Positions 52,689-61,392 of a stretch of 64,000 nt of DNA are shown in pieces. The notes under the pieces are model-generated. The model saw nothing but the letters and a program-made list of their open reading frames with translations, did no database searches and was not told the origin of the DNA. The stretch is taken from NCBI GenBank assembly GCA_963810775.1, contig CAWEOT010000007.1:124001-188000 (forward strand), written 5' to 3'. The first letter of the stretch is position 1. Each line of letters starts with the position of its first letter. This DNA comes from DATBVX01 sp963810775 (GTDB lineage: Bacteria > Pseudomonadota > Gammaproteobacteria > Steroidobacterales > Steroidobacteraceae). Position numbers and translations under genes: made by a program.

Positions 52689-52887
52689 TGGTATCACTCC
52701 TTAGCATTTGACTCTGCCGATCCGTCCCGCCGCGGACTGACAGCTTCGACGCACGAGTGCCCCGGAAGTTGACGGGATTAATTCTTCTTAAAATTCTTCA
52801 CACTTCTTGGTGAATGAAGCTATTTGTGCAACTAGCATCGGCACTTCCCGCCTCATTCCAGCTCTAAGAGGGCTCACCAACGCGGCG

Positions 52888-55419
52888 ATGATAAGAATGC
52901 GGATCGAAATACCCGGAACCTGGGCTCCCATACTGGGGCTCACCTTGCTGGCTGCGTGCACCAATGGCAGCGCCAACGAACCGCATCGGGTGCCGCCGAT
53001 TCCAGTGGTCGTCGCAGAAGTGTCACAGCGCGCCGTACCCATGACACTCACTGCGATCGGCACGGTCGAGTCGAGTGGCAGCGTGAATGTGCAGCCGCGG
53101 GTCGACGGGCAGATCGTCCGCATCTTTGTGGCGGACGGCGCCGAAGTGCACGCCGGTCAGCCGCTGATCCAGGTCGATCCCGCACCGTACGACATACAGC
53201 TGCGCATCGCGCAGGCGACACTGGCGCGCGATCAGGCGCGATTCGAGAACGCACGCACCAAAGAGGCGCACGGACGGGCGCTGCTCGATCAACGCTTCAT
53301 CTCGCAGGACGATCACGCACAGCTCAAGTCGGATCTCGATGCCGCCAATGCGACCGTGGCTTTGGACCGCGCGGCCGTCGACAACGCGCAATTGCAACTC
53401 GACTACGCGACGATCAAGGCGCCGGTCGCAGGCAAGCTCGGTGTCATCAACCAGAAGGTCGGCAACATGGTGCACGCGAACGCGCAATCGACCACTACTC
53501 AACCGCCGCTCACCACCCTGAATATCCTCGACCCGGTCGATGTGTCGTTTGCGATCCCTGAACAACAGCTCGGCGCGTTGCGCGCCAAACTGATGGACGC
53601 GCCGCCGGAAGTGGATATCAAAGCGACTGCCGACGCCGCAGCGCCGATCCTGATGACGGGCAAGGTGAGTTTCGTCGACAACGCTGCCGATCCGGCCACC
53701 GGGACCCTGCACCTGCGAGCGCGATTCGACAATGCCTCGCACAGCTTGTGGCCGGGTCAGTTTGTGACGGTCAGGTTACATATCGGCGGCGATTCCGAGG
53801 TGACGGTCATTCCCGCCGAGGCGGTCGAGAACGGCCCCGAGGGCACGTTCGTGTTTGTCGTGAACGCGCACAGCATTGCGGAGCAACGCATGGTCAAGGT
53901 CGAGCGCACGACCGACAAATGGGCAGTCGTCTCGGGCGTCACAGCGCGTGAACGCGTCGTGACCGATGGGCAGTCGCGACTGCAACCCGGGAGCCCCGTG
54001 GCGCTCAAGACCGCCACCGAAATCCGGATGAACCTTTCTGAGCTTTTCGTTCGCCGACCCGTCGCCACTGCACTCCTGACGGCGGGCCTCGCCGGTTTCG
54101 GTGCGCTCGCCTACCTGACGCTGCCGGTCTCGGATCTGCCGGCCGTGGATTTCCCGACCATCACCGTTACCGCATCCCTTCCGGGAGCGAGCCCTGAGAC
54201 GATGGCGGCAGCGGTTGCGACGCCATTGGAAAAGCAGCTTTCAACCATCGCCGCCATCGATTCGATGAGCTCCACCAGCAGCGAGGGTTCGACGCAGATC
54301 ACGCTGCAGTTCGCGCTCGATCGCAACATCGACGCCGCTGCACAGGACGTGCAGACGGCGATCGCCGCCGCCGCGCGGCAGTTGCCGCCCGACATGCCGG
54401 ACCCGCCGTCGTTTCGCAAGGTCAACCCGGCCGACTCGTCGATCATCGTGCTCACGCTGACTTCGAAGACCTTGCCGATGCCGAAGGTCGACGAGTATGC
54501 GGAGGATCTCCTCGCCGAGCGCATTTCGACGCTGGCGGGCGTCGCGCAGGTGCAAGTGTTCGGACCGCAGAAGTACGCGGTGCGCGTGCAGCTTGATCCG
54601 CGACGCCTCGCGGCCCGCGACCTCGGCGTCGACGAAGTAGTGAGTGCGATCCAGAGTGGCAACGTCAATCTGCCTTCCGGCACCTTGAACGGCACCCAGC
54701 GTACCTTCGTGGTCGAAGCGAACGGGCAGCTTGAAGACGCGGCCGCGTACCGACCGCTGGTGGTGGCATTCCGCAATGGCGCACCGGTGCATCTTGCGGA
54801 GCTCGGCAACGTTCTCGACAGCACGGAGAACGATAAGGCGGGCGCCTGGATCGGCAAGGATCTGACGCGTGGCATCGTGCTCGGCGTGCAGCGCCAGCCC
54901 GGCGCCAACACGCTAGCGGTCGTCGACTCGATCAAGGCCCTGCTGCCGGAGCTTCGCAGCCAGTTGCCGCCGGGACTCGAGCTCACGCCGGTCTACGATC
55001 GTTCGCAAACCATCCGCAGCTCGGTGAGTGACGTCAAATTCACGCTTGCTCCTCGCGCTCGGCCTCGTGATGCTGGTGATCTTTCTGTTCCTGCGCAACG
55101 TGCGCGCCGCCCTGATTCCGAGCATTGCGATCCCGATGTCGTTCGCCGGCACGTTCGTCGTCATGTACCTGCTCGGTTTCAGCGTCGACAATCTGTCGCT
55201 CATGGCGCTGACGCTCTGCGTCGGCTTCGTGGTCGACGATGCGATCGTGGTGCTCGAGAACATATCCCGGCACCTCGAGAGCGGCCTCCCACCACTGGAA
55301 GCAACGCTGCAAGGCACGCGCGAGATCGGCTTCACGATCGTGTCGATGACGATTTCGCTCGCGGCCGTTTTCATCCCGGTGCTTTTCATGGGGGGCATCG
55401 TGGGACGCCTGTTTCATGA
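52888..55419 (+). CDS. RND membrane-fusion protein running in frame into the RND pump N terminus
   Basis: Residues 1-380 are a periplasmic adaptor: lipobox 'LLAAC', lipoyl halves ('VQPRVDGQIVRIFVADGAEV', 'TIKAPVAGKLGVINQKVGNM') and beta-barrel segments. With no stop, the frame then enters a typical RND start, the ATG at 54028 ('MNLSELFVRRPVATALLTAG'), and continues through the first porter domain ('SDLPAVDFPTITVTASLPG'). After 'SVSDVKFTL' (about 55045) the reading is Arg-rich nonsense to 55419. Adaptor and pump are normally separate proteins, with the adaptor C terminus in the periplasm and the pump N terminus in the cytoplasm, so a real fusion is topologically awkward. A lost stop or an indel near the junction is likely. 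Confidence 0.75.
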   Translation: MIRMRIEIPGTWAPILGLTLLAACTNGSANEPHRVPPIPVVVAEVSQRAVPMTLTAIGTVESSGSVNVQPRVDGQIVRIFVADGAEVHAGQPLIQVDPAPYDIQLRIAQATLARDQARFENARTKEAHGRALLDQRFISQDDHAQLKSDLDAANATVALDRAAVDNAQLQLDYATIKAPVAGKLGVINQKVGNMVHANAQSTTTQPPLTTLNILDPVDVSFAIPEQQLGALRAKLMDAPPEVDIKATADAAAPILMTGKVSFVDNAADPATGTLHLRARFDNASHSLWPGQFVTVRLHIGGDSEVTVIPAEAVENGPEGTFVFVVNAHSIAEQRMVKVERTTDKWAVVSGVTARERVVTDGQSRLQPGSPVALKTATEIRMNLSELFVRRPVATALLTAGLAGFGALAYLTLPVSDLPAVDFPTITVTASLPGASPETMAAAVATPLEKQLSTIAAIDSMSSTSSEGSTQITLQFALDRNIDAAAQDVQTAIAAAARQLPPDMPDPPSFRKVNPADSSIIVLTLTSKTLPMPKVDEYAEDLLAERISTLAGVAQVQVFGPQKYAVRVQLDPRRLAARDLGVDEVVSAIQSGNVNLPSGTLNGTQRTFVVEANGQLEDAAAYRPLVVAFRNGAPVHLAELGNVLDSTENDKAGAWIGKDLTRGIVLGVQRQPGANTLAVVDSIKALLPELRSQLPPGLELTPVYDRSQTIRSSVSDVKFTLAPRARPRDAGDLSVPAQRARRPDSEHCDPDVVRRHVRRHVPARFQRRQSVAHGADALRRLRGRRCDRGAREHIPAPRERPPTTGSNAARHARDRLHDRVDDDFARGRFHPGAFHGGHRGTPVS

Positions 55420-57142
55420 ATTCGCGATCACGGTCGTGGCCGCGATCCTGCTGTCGGGCGTGGTTTCGCTCACGCTGACGCCGGTGCTCTGCAGCCGGAT
55501 GCTGCGCCATTCCACTCGAGAATCAGAACGCAAGCCCGGCTTGTTTGACAAGGCGAGGGCGGCCTATCACGACAGCTTGCTCTGGACGCTCGCGCATCGG
55601 CGCACGATCGTCGCGGTATTCGTCGCGAGCCTCGTTGGCACCGCAATCCTGTTCATCGTCGTGCCGAAGGGGTTCACCTCGAACGACGACACTGGGCTTC
55701 TCATCGGCTCGACAGAGGCGGCACCCAATATCGCGTTCGAGGCGATGGCGGCGAAGCAGAAGGAGGCCATCAAGCTCGCGGCGGCGAGCCCGCACGTGAC
55801 CAGTGTGATCGGCTTCGTCGGCCAGGGTGGACCCAACACAGGGCTCAGCGAGGGACGACTCCTCGTGCCACTCATTCCGCAGAGTGAGCGGCCACTCGCT
55901 CAGCGCGTGCTGGAGCAGTTGCGGCCGCATCTCAACGACATTCCGGGCCTGGAAGTCTTTCTGCAGAACGTACCGGCGCTGCGCATCGGCGGCCGGATCA
56001 CCAAGAGCCAGTTTCAGTACTCGCTCGTGGACCCGGACATGGACGAGTTGATCCGGTGGGTGCCGAAACTCGTCGAGCGGCTGCGCGAAACACGCGTGCT
56101 CGAGGACGTTTCGAGTGATCTCATTCTCAACAACCCGAAAGTGCAGGTGCAGATCGACCGGGAGCGCGCGGCGGCGCTTGGCGTCAGCGCCGACCAGGTC
56201 GAACAGGCGCTGTTCACTGCGTACGGCCCACGCCAGGTGTCGACGATCTTTGGCGCGACCGATCAGTACCAGGTGATCGCGGAGCTGATGCCGCAGTTTC
56301 AGCGTGATCCGGGCGCACTCTCGCTTCTCTATGTGCGCAGCTCGAACGGCAACCTGGTGCCGCTCGATGCCGTCGCTTCCCTCAAGGTGATGACCGGGCC
56401 GCTCAGCATCTCACACGTCGGCCAGCTCCCTGCGGCAACGATTTCCTTCAACCTCGCGCCCGGCAAGTCGCTGAGCGATGCAGTGCGCGTGGTCGAGCAA
56501 GCTCAACGCGACATGCAAGCGCCCGCGACGCTCCTCGGTCGATTTCAGGGGACCGCGCAGGCGTTCGAATCTTCACTTGCAGGCCTCGGAGTCCTCCTGC
56601 TCCTCGCGGTGTTCACGATCTACCTGGTTCTCGGCGTCCTGTACGAAAGTGCGATCCATCCGCTCACAATTCTTTCGGGCCTGCCTGCGGCGGGCTTCGG
56701 CGCACTGATTACCCTCTTGCTGCTCGGCAAGGATCTCGATCTGTTCGCCTTCCTCGGCCTCATCCTGCTGATCGGTGTGGTGAAGAAGAACGCCATCATG
56801 ATGATCGACTTCGCGCTCGAGGCGCAGCGCTCACGCCAGCTCGATCCCGCGGCGGCGATGCTCGAGGCGTGCGTGCTACGGTTCCGGCCGATCATGATGA
56901 CGACCTGTGCAGCGATCCTCGCAACGATGCCGATCGCGCTCGGCTGGGGTGCGAGCGGGGCTTCACGCCAGTCGCTGGGTCTTGCCGTCGTCGGCGGCCT
57001 GGTCGTTTCGCAGCTGCTCACTCTCTATATCACGCCGGTGATCTACCTCGAGCTGGAAGGATTCATCAATCGCTGGCGCGCAAAACGGGCGAAGTCCGCA
57101 GTCGCGGGCACTGCCAATCCGGCTCTGCCACAAGCGCACTGA
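55028..57142 (+). CDS. C-terminal two thirds of RND efflux pump (MdtB/MdtC-like), displaced frame
   Basis: From about 55046 the pump continues in this frame: 'LLLALGLVMLVIFLFLRNVR' (helix 2), 'GFVVDDAIVVLENISR' (helix 4 with the proton-relay Asp pair), 'IGFTIVSMTISLAAVF' and onward to the C terminus. Deleting one C at 55045 would join it to the upstream frame and restore the family alignment residue for residue (SVSD...FT-LLLALG). The combined pump from 54028 would have about 1038 residues, the normal RND length. As sequenced it is frameshifted; it could be real or an error. No outer-membrane TolC-like gene is adjacent. Confidence 0.8.
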   Translation: MTSNSRLLLALGLVMLVIFLFLRNVRAALIPSIAIPMSFAGTFVVMYLLGFSVDNLSLMALTLCVGFVVDDAIVVLENISRHLESGLPPLEATLQGTREIGFTIVSMTISLAAVFIPVLFMGGIVGRLFHEFAITVVAAILLSGVVSLTLTPVLCSRMLRHSTRESERKPGLFDKARAAYHDSLLWTLAHRRTIVAVFVASLVGTAILFIVVPKGFTSNDDTGLLIGSTEAAPNIAFEAMAAKQKEAIKLAAASPHVTSVIGFVGQGGPNTGLSEGRLLVPLIPQSERPLAQRVLEQLRPHLNDIPGLEVFLQNVPALRIGGRITKSQFQYSLVDPDMDELIRWVPKLVERLRETRVLEDVSSDLILNNPKVQVQIDRERAAALGVSADQVEQALFTAYGPRQVSTIFGATDQYQVIAELMPQFQRDPGALSLLYVRSSNGNLVPLDAVASLKVMTGPLSISHVGQLPAATISFNLAPGKSLSDAVRVVEQAQRDMQAPATLLGRFQGTAQAFESSLAGLGVLLLLAVFTIYLVLGVLYESAIHPLTILSGLPAAGFGALITLLLLGKDLDLFAFLGLILLIGVVKKNAIMMIDFALEAQRSRQLDPAAAMLEACVLRFRPIMMTTCAAILATMPIALGWGASGASRQSLGLAVVGGLVVSQLLTLYITPVIYLELEGFINRWRAKRAKSAVAGTANPALPQAH

Positions 57143-57200
57143 GGGTGCGCGCCACGCACCGCCCGGCGCAGCTCGCGCCGGGTCGCTGCACGTCAGGCGA

Positions 57201-57628
57201 TCAGCCCTTCGGGGCGGTAGTCGAGTTGTAGAGAGCGGTGAGGGTCGGCCGGTTTGCCTCGGCAACTGCGTTTGCGACAGCCTGGTCATAGCATTCCCGG
57301 AAGAACACCTTGTGCTCGAATTGAGTGTCTTCGATCTCGCCACAAACGCTGCTCGCCGCCTTCTTGATACGGTCGTAGAGCGCCTGGGCGCCGGCCGGGT
57401 TCGAGAGGTCGAGGTCGGCGTAGCTCACGCTCTTCTGCTCTGTGGTGTAGACCGAGTTGTCCGCCAAAGCGGCGAAGAGGTCGAGGTCGGCGTAGCTCAC
57501 GATCTTCTGCTCTGTGCTGTAGACCGAGTTGTCCGCCAAAGCGGTCGTGAACCAGCGCCACAGGCGATAGCGGTCAACGTGAGCAGCCACGGAGTGGCAG
57601 TCTTGAGGGTGGTAATGAAGGTGCTCAT
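57201..57628 (-). pseudogene. UrcA-family secreted protein, frameshifted and internally duplicated
   Basis: The ATG at 57628 has AAGGAGAG and begins an UrcA-type signal ('TLKTATPWLLTLTAIACGAG'). This frame then breaks about 57550 and stops at 57497. The mature domain continues in another frame: a 24-residue unit ('ALADNSVYSTEQKIVSYADL') repeated twice, then 'NPAGAQALYDRIKKAASSVC' and a C-terminal end at 57201. One base appears to be missing at the signal/mature junction. UrcA function is unknown. Confidence 0.75.
57404..57544. repeat. Tandem duplication, 72-bp period, inside the UrcA gene
   Basis: Bases 57404-57472 and 57476-57544 are direct repeats with only two mismatches over 69 bases. 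The period of 72 bases equals 24 codons, so the duplication itself keeps frame. The near identity indicates a recent event. Confidence 0.85.
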
Positions 57629-57803
57629 TGCGGCTCTCCTTGAGGTTGAGCATCGTCCTTTCGGGCCGCAGCTACGGTATGCATTAGGGCGCAGCAGATC
57701 AGCCAAGATTTCGCGAAGAATTGGCAAAGATTCGACAATAGCGTTCGTGAAAGCCTGTTAATGCGGGCCTTTCTGGCTTGTCTACCTGAACGGTACTGCT
57801 AAG

Positions 57804-58145
57804 ATGGCGCCCGTCTTCCCCGACATCCCGATGCGACGCCACCGCTCATTTGCTGCATACGCGCTGCTCGCGCTGATGCTCCTGCTGGGGCAGCTCGCGG
57901 CACAGGCGCACGCGTACACACATCTGCGGTTGACGGGCGATCCTGCCACGCCGACCGGGCAGCACACGCCGTGCCCAGCGTGTCTTTCCTTCGCGCCCCT
58001 CGTCTCCGCGACCCACAGCTCGCACGGCGTCGTGGACTTCCAGTTCGAAGACACGAGCGCGAAGGTCCGTACCGATTCCGTTTCGCTCACTTTCCGCTCA
58101 ACCTCCCACAGCTTTCAGTCCCGCGCCCCTCCAGTTCTTCTCTAA
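57804..58145 (+). CDS. Small secreted Cys/His protein, DUF2946-like
   Basis: A 113-residue protein with a strong signal peptide ('ALLALMLLLGQLAAQAHA') followed by 'TPCPACLSFAPLVSATHSSH', a Cys-x-x-Cys and His cluster reminiscent of DUF2946 proteins that accompany metal-handling genes. It stands first in a plus-strand run with an outer-membrane protein and a metal ABC system, so a role in metal sensing or supply is plausible. The start could also be the ATG at 57831. Confidence 0.6.
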   Translation: MAPVFPDIPMRRHRSFAAYALLALMLLLGQLAAQAHAYTHLRLTGDPATPTGQHTPCPACLSFAPLVSATHSSHGVVDFQFEDTSAKVRTDSVSLTFRSTSHSFQSRAPPVLL

Positions 58146-58160
58146 AGCGATTGACGTAGT

Positions 58161-58183
58161 GGGTCGCGCGTCAGTGCGCGCCC
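58161..58183 (+). other. Hairpin in the leader of the outer-membrane protein gene
   Basis: gggtcgcgc - gtcagt - gcgcgccc forms an 8-bp stem with one bulge, 31 bases before the start codon. It has no U-run. It could attenuate or stabilise the downstream message. Confidence 0.3.
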
Positions 58184-58213
58184 ATCGTTCGTTGACTGTG
58201 GAGGAGAACTTCC

Positions 58214-59674
58214 ATGACGATGTCTCGTTCATTTGCCGCGTGGCTCGCGTGCGCATGCATCGCATTGCCCATCGCCAGCCGCGCGGATGATCTCAGCTCG
58301 CTCAAGGGCGAGATCGCGGCACTGAAATCGGACTACGAGGCGCGCATTGCCAAACTCGAAGCGCGCATCGATCAACTCGAAACCCAGACTGCAAGCGCAA
58401 CATCCGCTGCGACAGTGGCAGGAGCGGTGCCACCGGCGGACGTCCTGGCTGCGGCGGCAGCAGATGCGGGCGCGAGCGCGCCGCCCGCTGAAGTCGTGAT
58501 GCCGAGCGCCGGCGGGGCCAGCCAAAATCCCGCCACCGCATTCAATCCCGCGATGTCGGTGATACTCGCAGGCAACTATGCAGGTACCTCGCAGGATCCG
58601 AACACCTATCGGATCGCCGGATTCATTCCGAGCGGCGGCGAGGTGGGTCCGGGCGAGCGCAGCTTCAACCTGGGCGAATCGGAGCTCACGCTTGCCGCCA
58701 ATGTCGATCCGTACTTCTTCGGCAACCTCACGGCCTCGATCGACGGTGATAACGAGATCAGCGTCGAGGAGGCGTACTTCAGAACGATCGCGCTGCCGGA
58801 AGGTTTCGTGGTCAAGGGCGGGCGGTTCTTCTCGGGGATCGGCTACCTCAACGAAATACACGCGCACGCCTGGGACTTCGTCGATCAGCCGCTCATCTAC
58901 CAGGCCTTCTTCGGCGGCCAGCTCGCGCAGAACGGCGTGCAGGTGAAATGGGTGGCGCCGACGGTGCTGTTCCTGGAATTCGGTGCGGAAACGGGCAATG
59001 GCCAGGAATTCCCCGGTACGCACCGCAATCGCAATGGTTTGAACGGGGCCACGCTCTTCAGCCATGTCGGCGGCGACATCGGCGACTCCACGAGCTGGCG
59101 CGCGGGCGTTTCGTACCTCGACCTGCGCGCCGACGATCGCACGTACGATGACGTCGACGAGTTTGGCGTTCCGGTCGTCAATTCCTTCACCGGCAAATCG
59201 CGCACCTGGGTGGGCGATGTGACCTTCAAGTGGTCGCCGCACGGCAATCCGCTGCGGCACAACCTCAAGTTCCAGGCCGAATACATGCGCCGCACGGAGG
59301 AGGGCGATCTCGCCTTCGATGTCGACAATCTCGCGCTGAGCGGTGACTACGACACGACACAGTCCGGCTGGTACGTGCAGAGCGTGTACCAGTTCATGCC
59401 GCGCTGGCGCGCCGGCGTGCGCTACGACGCGCTCGACTCGGGCACGACGCAGATCGGGCTGGTCGAGGACAGCCTGCTGCCGCCATCAGCGTTCCCGCTG
59501 CTCGAGGCCGCGGACCCGTCACGCGTGACGTTGATGCTCGACTGGAGCCCGACCGAGTTCTCACGCCTGCGCGCCCAGTACGCCTGGGATGACGCACGCG
59601 ATGCCGAGACCGACCGGCAATTCCAGCTGCAGTACCTCTACAGCATCGGCGCGCACGGCGCGCACAAGTTTTAG
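58214..59674 (+). CDS. Outer-membrane porin-like protein with coiled-coil N terminus, metal-uptake associated
   Basis: A 486-residue protein; GGAGGAGA lies before the ATG. A signal peptide (ending 'ASRA') is followed by a coiled coil ('LKGEIAALKSDYEARIAKLE') and an Ala/Pro-rich linker. The rest is a beta barrel ('GERSFNLGESELTLAANVDP' and later 'WYVQSVYQFMPRWRAGVRYD'), ending in Phe. Trimeric porins of the OprB/OprO-like type have this order. It lies just upstream of a zinc-type binding protein and permease, so it may be the outer-membrane entry for the same metal. I do not see a TonB plug domain. Confidence 0.72.
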   Translation: MTMSRSFAAWLACACIALPIASRADDLSSLKGEIAALKSDYEARIAKLEARIDQLETQTASATSAATVAGAVPPADVLAAAAADAGASAPPAEVVMPSAGGASQNPATAFNPAMSVILAGNYAGTSQDPNTYRIAGFIPSGGEVGPGERSFNLGESELTLAANVDPYFFGNLTASIDGDNEISVEEAYFRTIALPEGFVVKGGRFFSGIGYLNEIHAHAWDFVDQPLIYQAFFGGQLAQNGVQVKWVAPTVLFLEFGAETGNGQEFPGTHRNRNGLNGATLFSHVGGDIGDSTSWRAGVSYLDLRADDRTYDDVDEFGVPVVNSFTGKSRTWVGDVTFKWSPHGNPLRHNLKFQAEYMRRTEEGDLAFDVDNLALSGDYDTTQSGWYVQSVYQFMPRWRAGVRYDALDSGTTQIGLVEDSLLPPSAFPLLEAADPSRVTLMLDWSPTEFSRLRAQYAWDDARDAETDRQFQLQYLYSIGAHGAHKF

Positions 59675-59683
59675 GAGCCGAAC

Positions 59684-60589
59684 ATGACCAGGCTACTTCG
59701 CAGCCTCGCGCTGCTCGCAATGACGATGAGTGCCGTGCCGGCACACGCCGCGCTCAAGGTTCTCGCCACTACCGCCGACTGGGCCGCGCTCACGCGCGAG
59801 CTGGGTGGCGACAAGGTCGATGTGTACGGCGCGACGACGGCCTTCCAGGACGTGCACCGCGTCGACGCGAAGCCGAGCCTCGTGGCCCGCGCGCGCTCCG
59901 CTGATCTCGTGGTGCTTTCCGGTGCAGAACTCGAGATCGGCTGGTTACCGGTGCTGTTACAGGAGTCCGGCAACCCGCACATCCAGGTCGGTCAACCGGG
60001 CTACTTCGCAGTGACGTCCACGGTGAAACTCCTGGAAGTGCCCTCGACGGTCGACCGCTCGATGGGTGATGTGCATCCGCAGGGCAATCCGCACGTGCAG
60101 CTCGATCCACACAACATTGGAACCATTGCCAAGGCGCTCACCGCGCGGCTCGCACAACTGGATTCAAAGGATGCGCCGTACTTCGAGAGTCGCGGCGCAG
60201 ATTTCCAGTCGCGCTGGCAGCAAGCGATCGCGCGCTGGGAGGAGAAGGCCGCGCCGCTCAAGGGTGTGAGCGTCGTCGTGATCCATCGCGACCAGTCGTA
60301 TCTCTGCCATTGGCTGGGCCTGCAGAACGTCGCGTCGATCGAGCCCAAGCCCGGTCTGCCGCCCAGCGCCGGGTATCTCGGCCAGCTCGTCGCGCAGCTC
60401 ACCGCTGCGCCGCCCAAGATGATCCTGCGCAATGCGTACAACGATCCAAAGGCAGCGGAATGGCTCTCGGAGCGCGTGCACGCGCCCGTGGTGCTGCTGC
60501 CGTTCTCGGTCGGCGGGACTCCGGAAGCCTCGGATCTCTTCGGCCTCTTCGATGACACCATCAATCGGTTGCTCAAGGCGGTGCAATGA
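59684..60589 (+). CDS. Metal ABC transporter substrate-binding protein (ZnuA/TroA-like)
   Basis: A 301-residue cluster A-I binding protein with a signal peptide ending 'VPAHA'. The pattern 'VLATTADWAALTRELGG' opens the fold. Metal-ligand candidates are His58 ('FQDVHRVDAKPS'), His137 ('GNPHVQLDP') and His201 ('VVVIHRDQSY'). It lacks the long His-rich loop of enteric ZnuA. It should bind Zn(II) or Mn(II) in the periplasm. Its stop overlaps the permease start by 4 bases. Confidence 0.88.
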   Translation: MTRLLRSLALLAMTMSAVPAHAALKVLATTADWAALTRELGGDKVDVYGATTAFQDVHRVDAKPSLVARARSADLVVLSGAELEIGWLPVLLQESGNPHIQVGQPGYFAVTSTVKLLEVPSTVDRSMGDVHPQGNPHVQLDPHNIGTIAKALTARLAQLDSKDAPYFESRGADFQSRWQQAIARWEEKAAPLKGVSVVVIHRDQSYLCHWLGLQNVASIEPKPGLPPSAGYLGQLVAQLTAAPPKMILRNAYNDPKAAEWLSERVHAPVVLLPFSVGGTPEASDLFGLFDDTINRLLKAVQ

Positions 60590-61392
60590 ACAACATCTCG
60601 GCTTACCTAAGCATTCTGTGGCCGGCGATGATCGCCGGGACTCTCGTCCTGTTGTCCCACGTTCCGCTGGGACAGCAGGTCCTGAAGCGCGGCATCGTGT
60701 TCATCGATCTCGCCATCGCCCAGGTGGCCGGGCTCGGCGTGATCGCTGCGCACACGGTCGGCTTCGACATTGCCGGCTGGACGACGCAGATCGCCGCGGT
60801 CGGTGCGGCACTGCTTGGGTCATTGCTTCTCACCTGGACGGAGAAGAAGCGTCCCGAGGCGCAGGAGGCGCTGATCGGCATTCTCTTCGTGCTCGCCTCC
60901 ACTGCGCAGCTCCTGCTGCTCTCGAATGATCCGCACGGTGGCGAGGATCTGAAGGACCTGCTCGCCGGGCAGATCCTGTGGGTATCGAAGGATCAGCTGA
61001 TCCGTGCTGGTGTGCTCACGGCGATCTTCCTGGTGGCATGGTTTCGCTGGCGCGAGCGAATCGGGCGCATCGGCTTCTACGTCCTGTTCGCGCTGATGGT
61101 GACGGTGTCGGTGCAGCTCGTCGGCGTGTACCTGGTCTTCACCAGCCTGATCGTGCCGGCGGTGGCGACTTATCGATTCGCGCCGAAGCGTCAGCTCGGA
61201 ATCGGCTACCTGCTGGCGTTCGTGAGCTACGCGGTGGGGCTTGCGCTATCGACGGTGACCGACCTGCCGTCGAGTCCCGTGATCGTGTGGGCGATGGCGC
61301 TGGTCGGTATCTTCGTTCATCTCGCCAACGGCGCCGCCAAGTCGACGATCCCGATGCATCGGAACGCGAGAGAGGAGGCGGCCGCCGACTAG
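60586..61392 (+). CDS. Metal ABC transporter permease (ZnuB-like)
   Basis: A 268-residue ABC-3 family permease with about seven or eight helices. 'KRGIVFIDLAIAQVAGLGVI' near the N terminus and 'GVYLVFTSLIVPAVATYRFA' in the second half are family signatures. It pairs with the binding protein upstream to import Zn or Mn. The expected ATPase (ZnuC) gene is absent: the next gene is on the opposite strand and overlaps the stop by 4 bases. Confidence 0.88.
   Translation: MNNISAYLSILWPAMIAGTLVLLSHVPLGQQVLKRGIVFIDLAIAQVAGLGVIAAHTVGFDIAGWTTQIAAVGAALLGSLLLTWTEKKRPEAQEALIGILFVLASTAQLLLLSNDPHGGEDLKDLLAGQILWVSKDQLIRAGVLTAIFLVAWFRWRERIGRIGFYVLFALMVTVSVQLVGVYLVFTSLIVPAVATYRFAPKRQLGIGYLLAFVSYAVGLALSTVTDLPSSPVIVWAMALVGIFVHLANGAAKSTIPMHRNAREEAAAD

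Noticed and set aside
57629..58213. Zur-type operator in front of the metal-uptake genes
   Set aside because: I looked for the AT-rich inverted repeat of Zur sites and saw none; only GC-rich hairpins are present.
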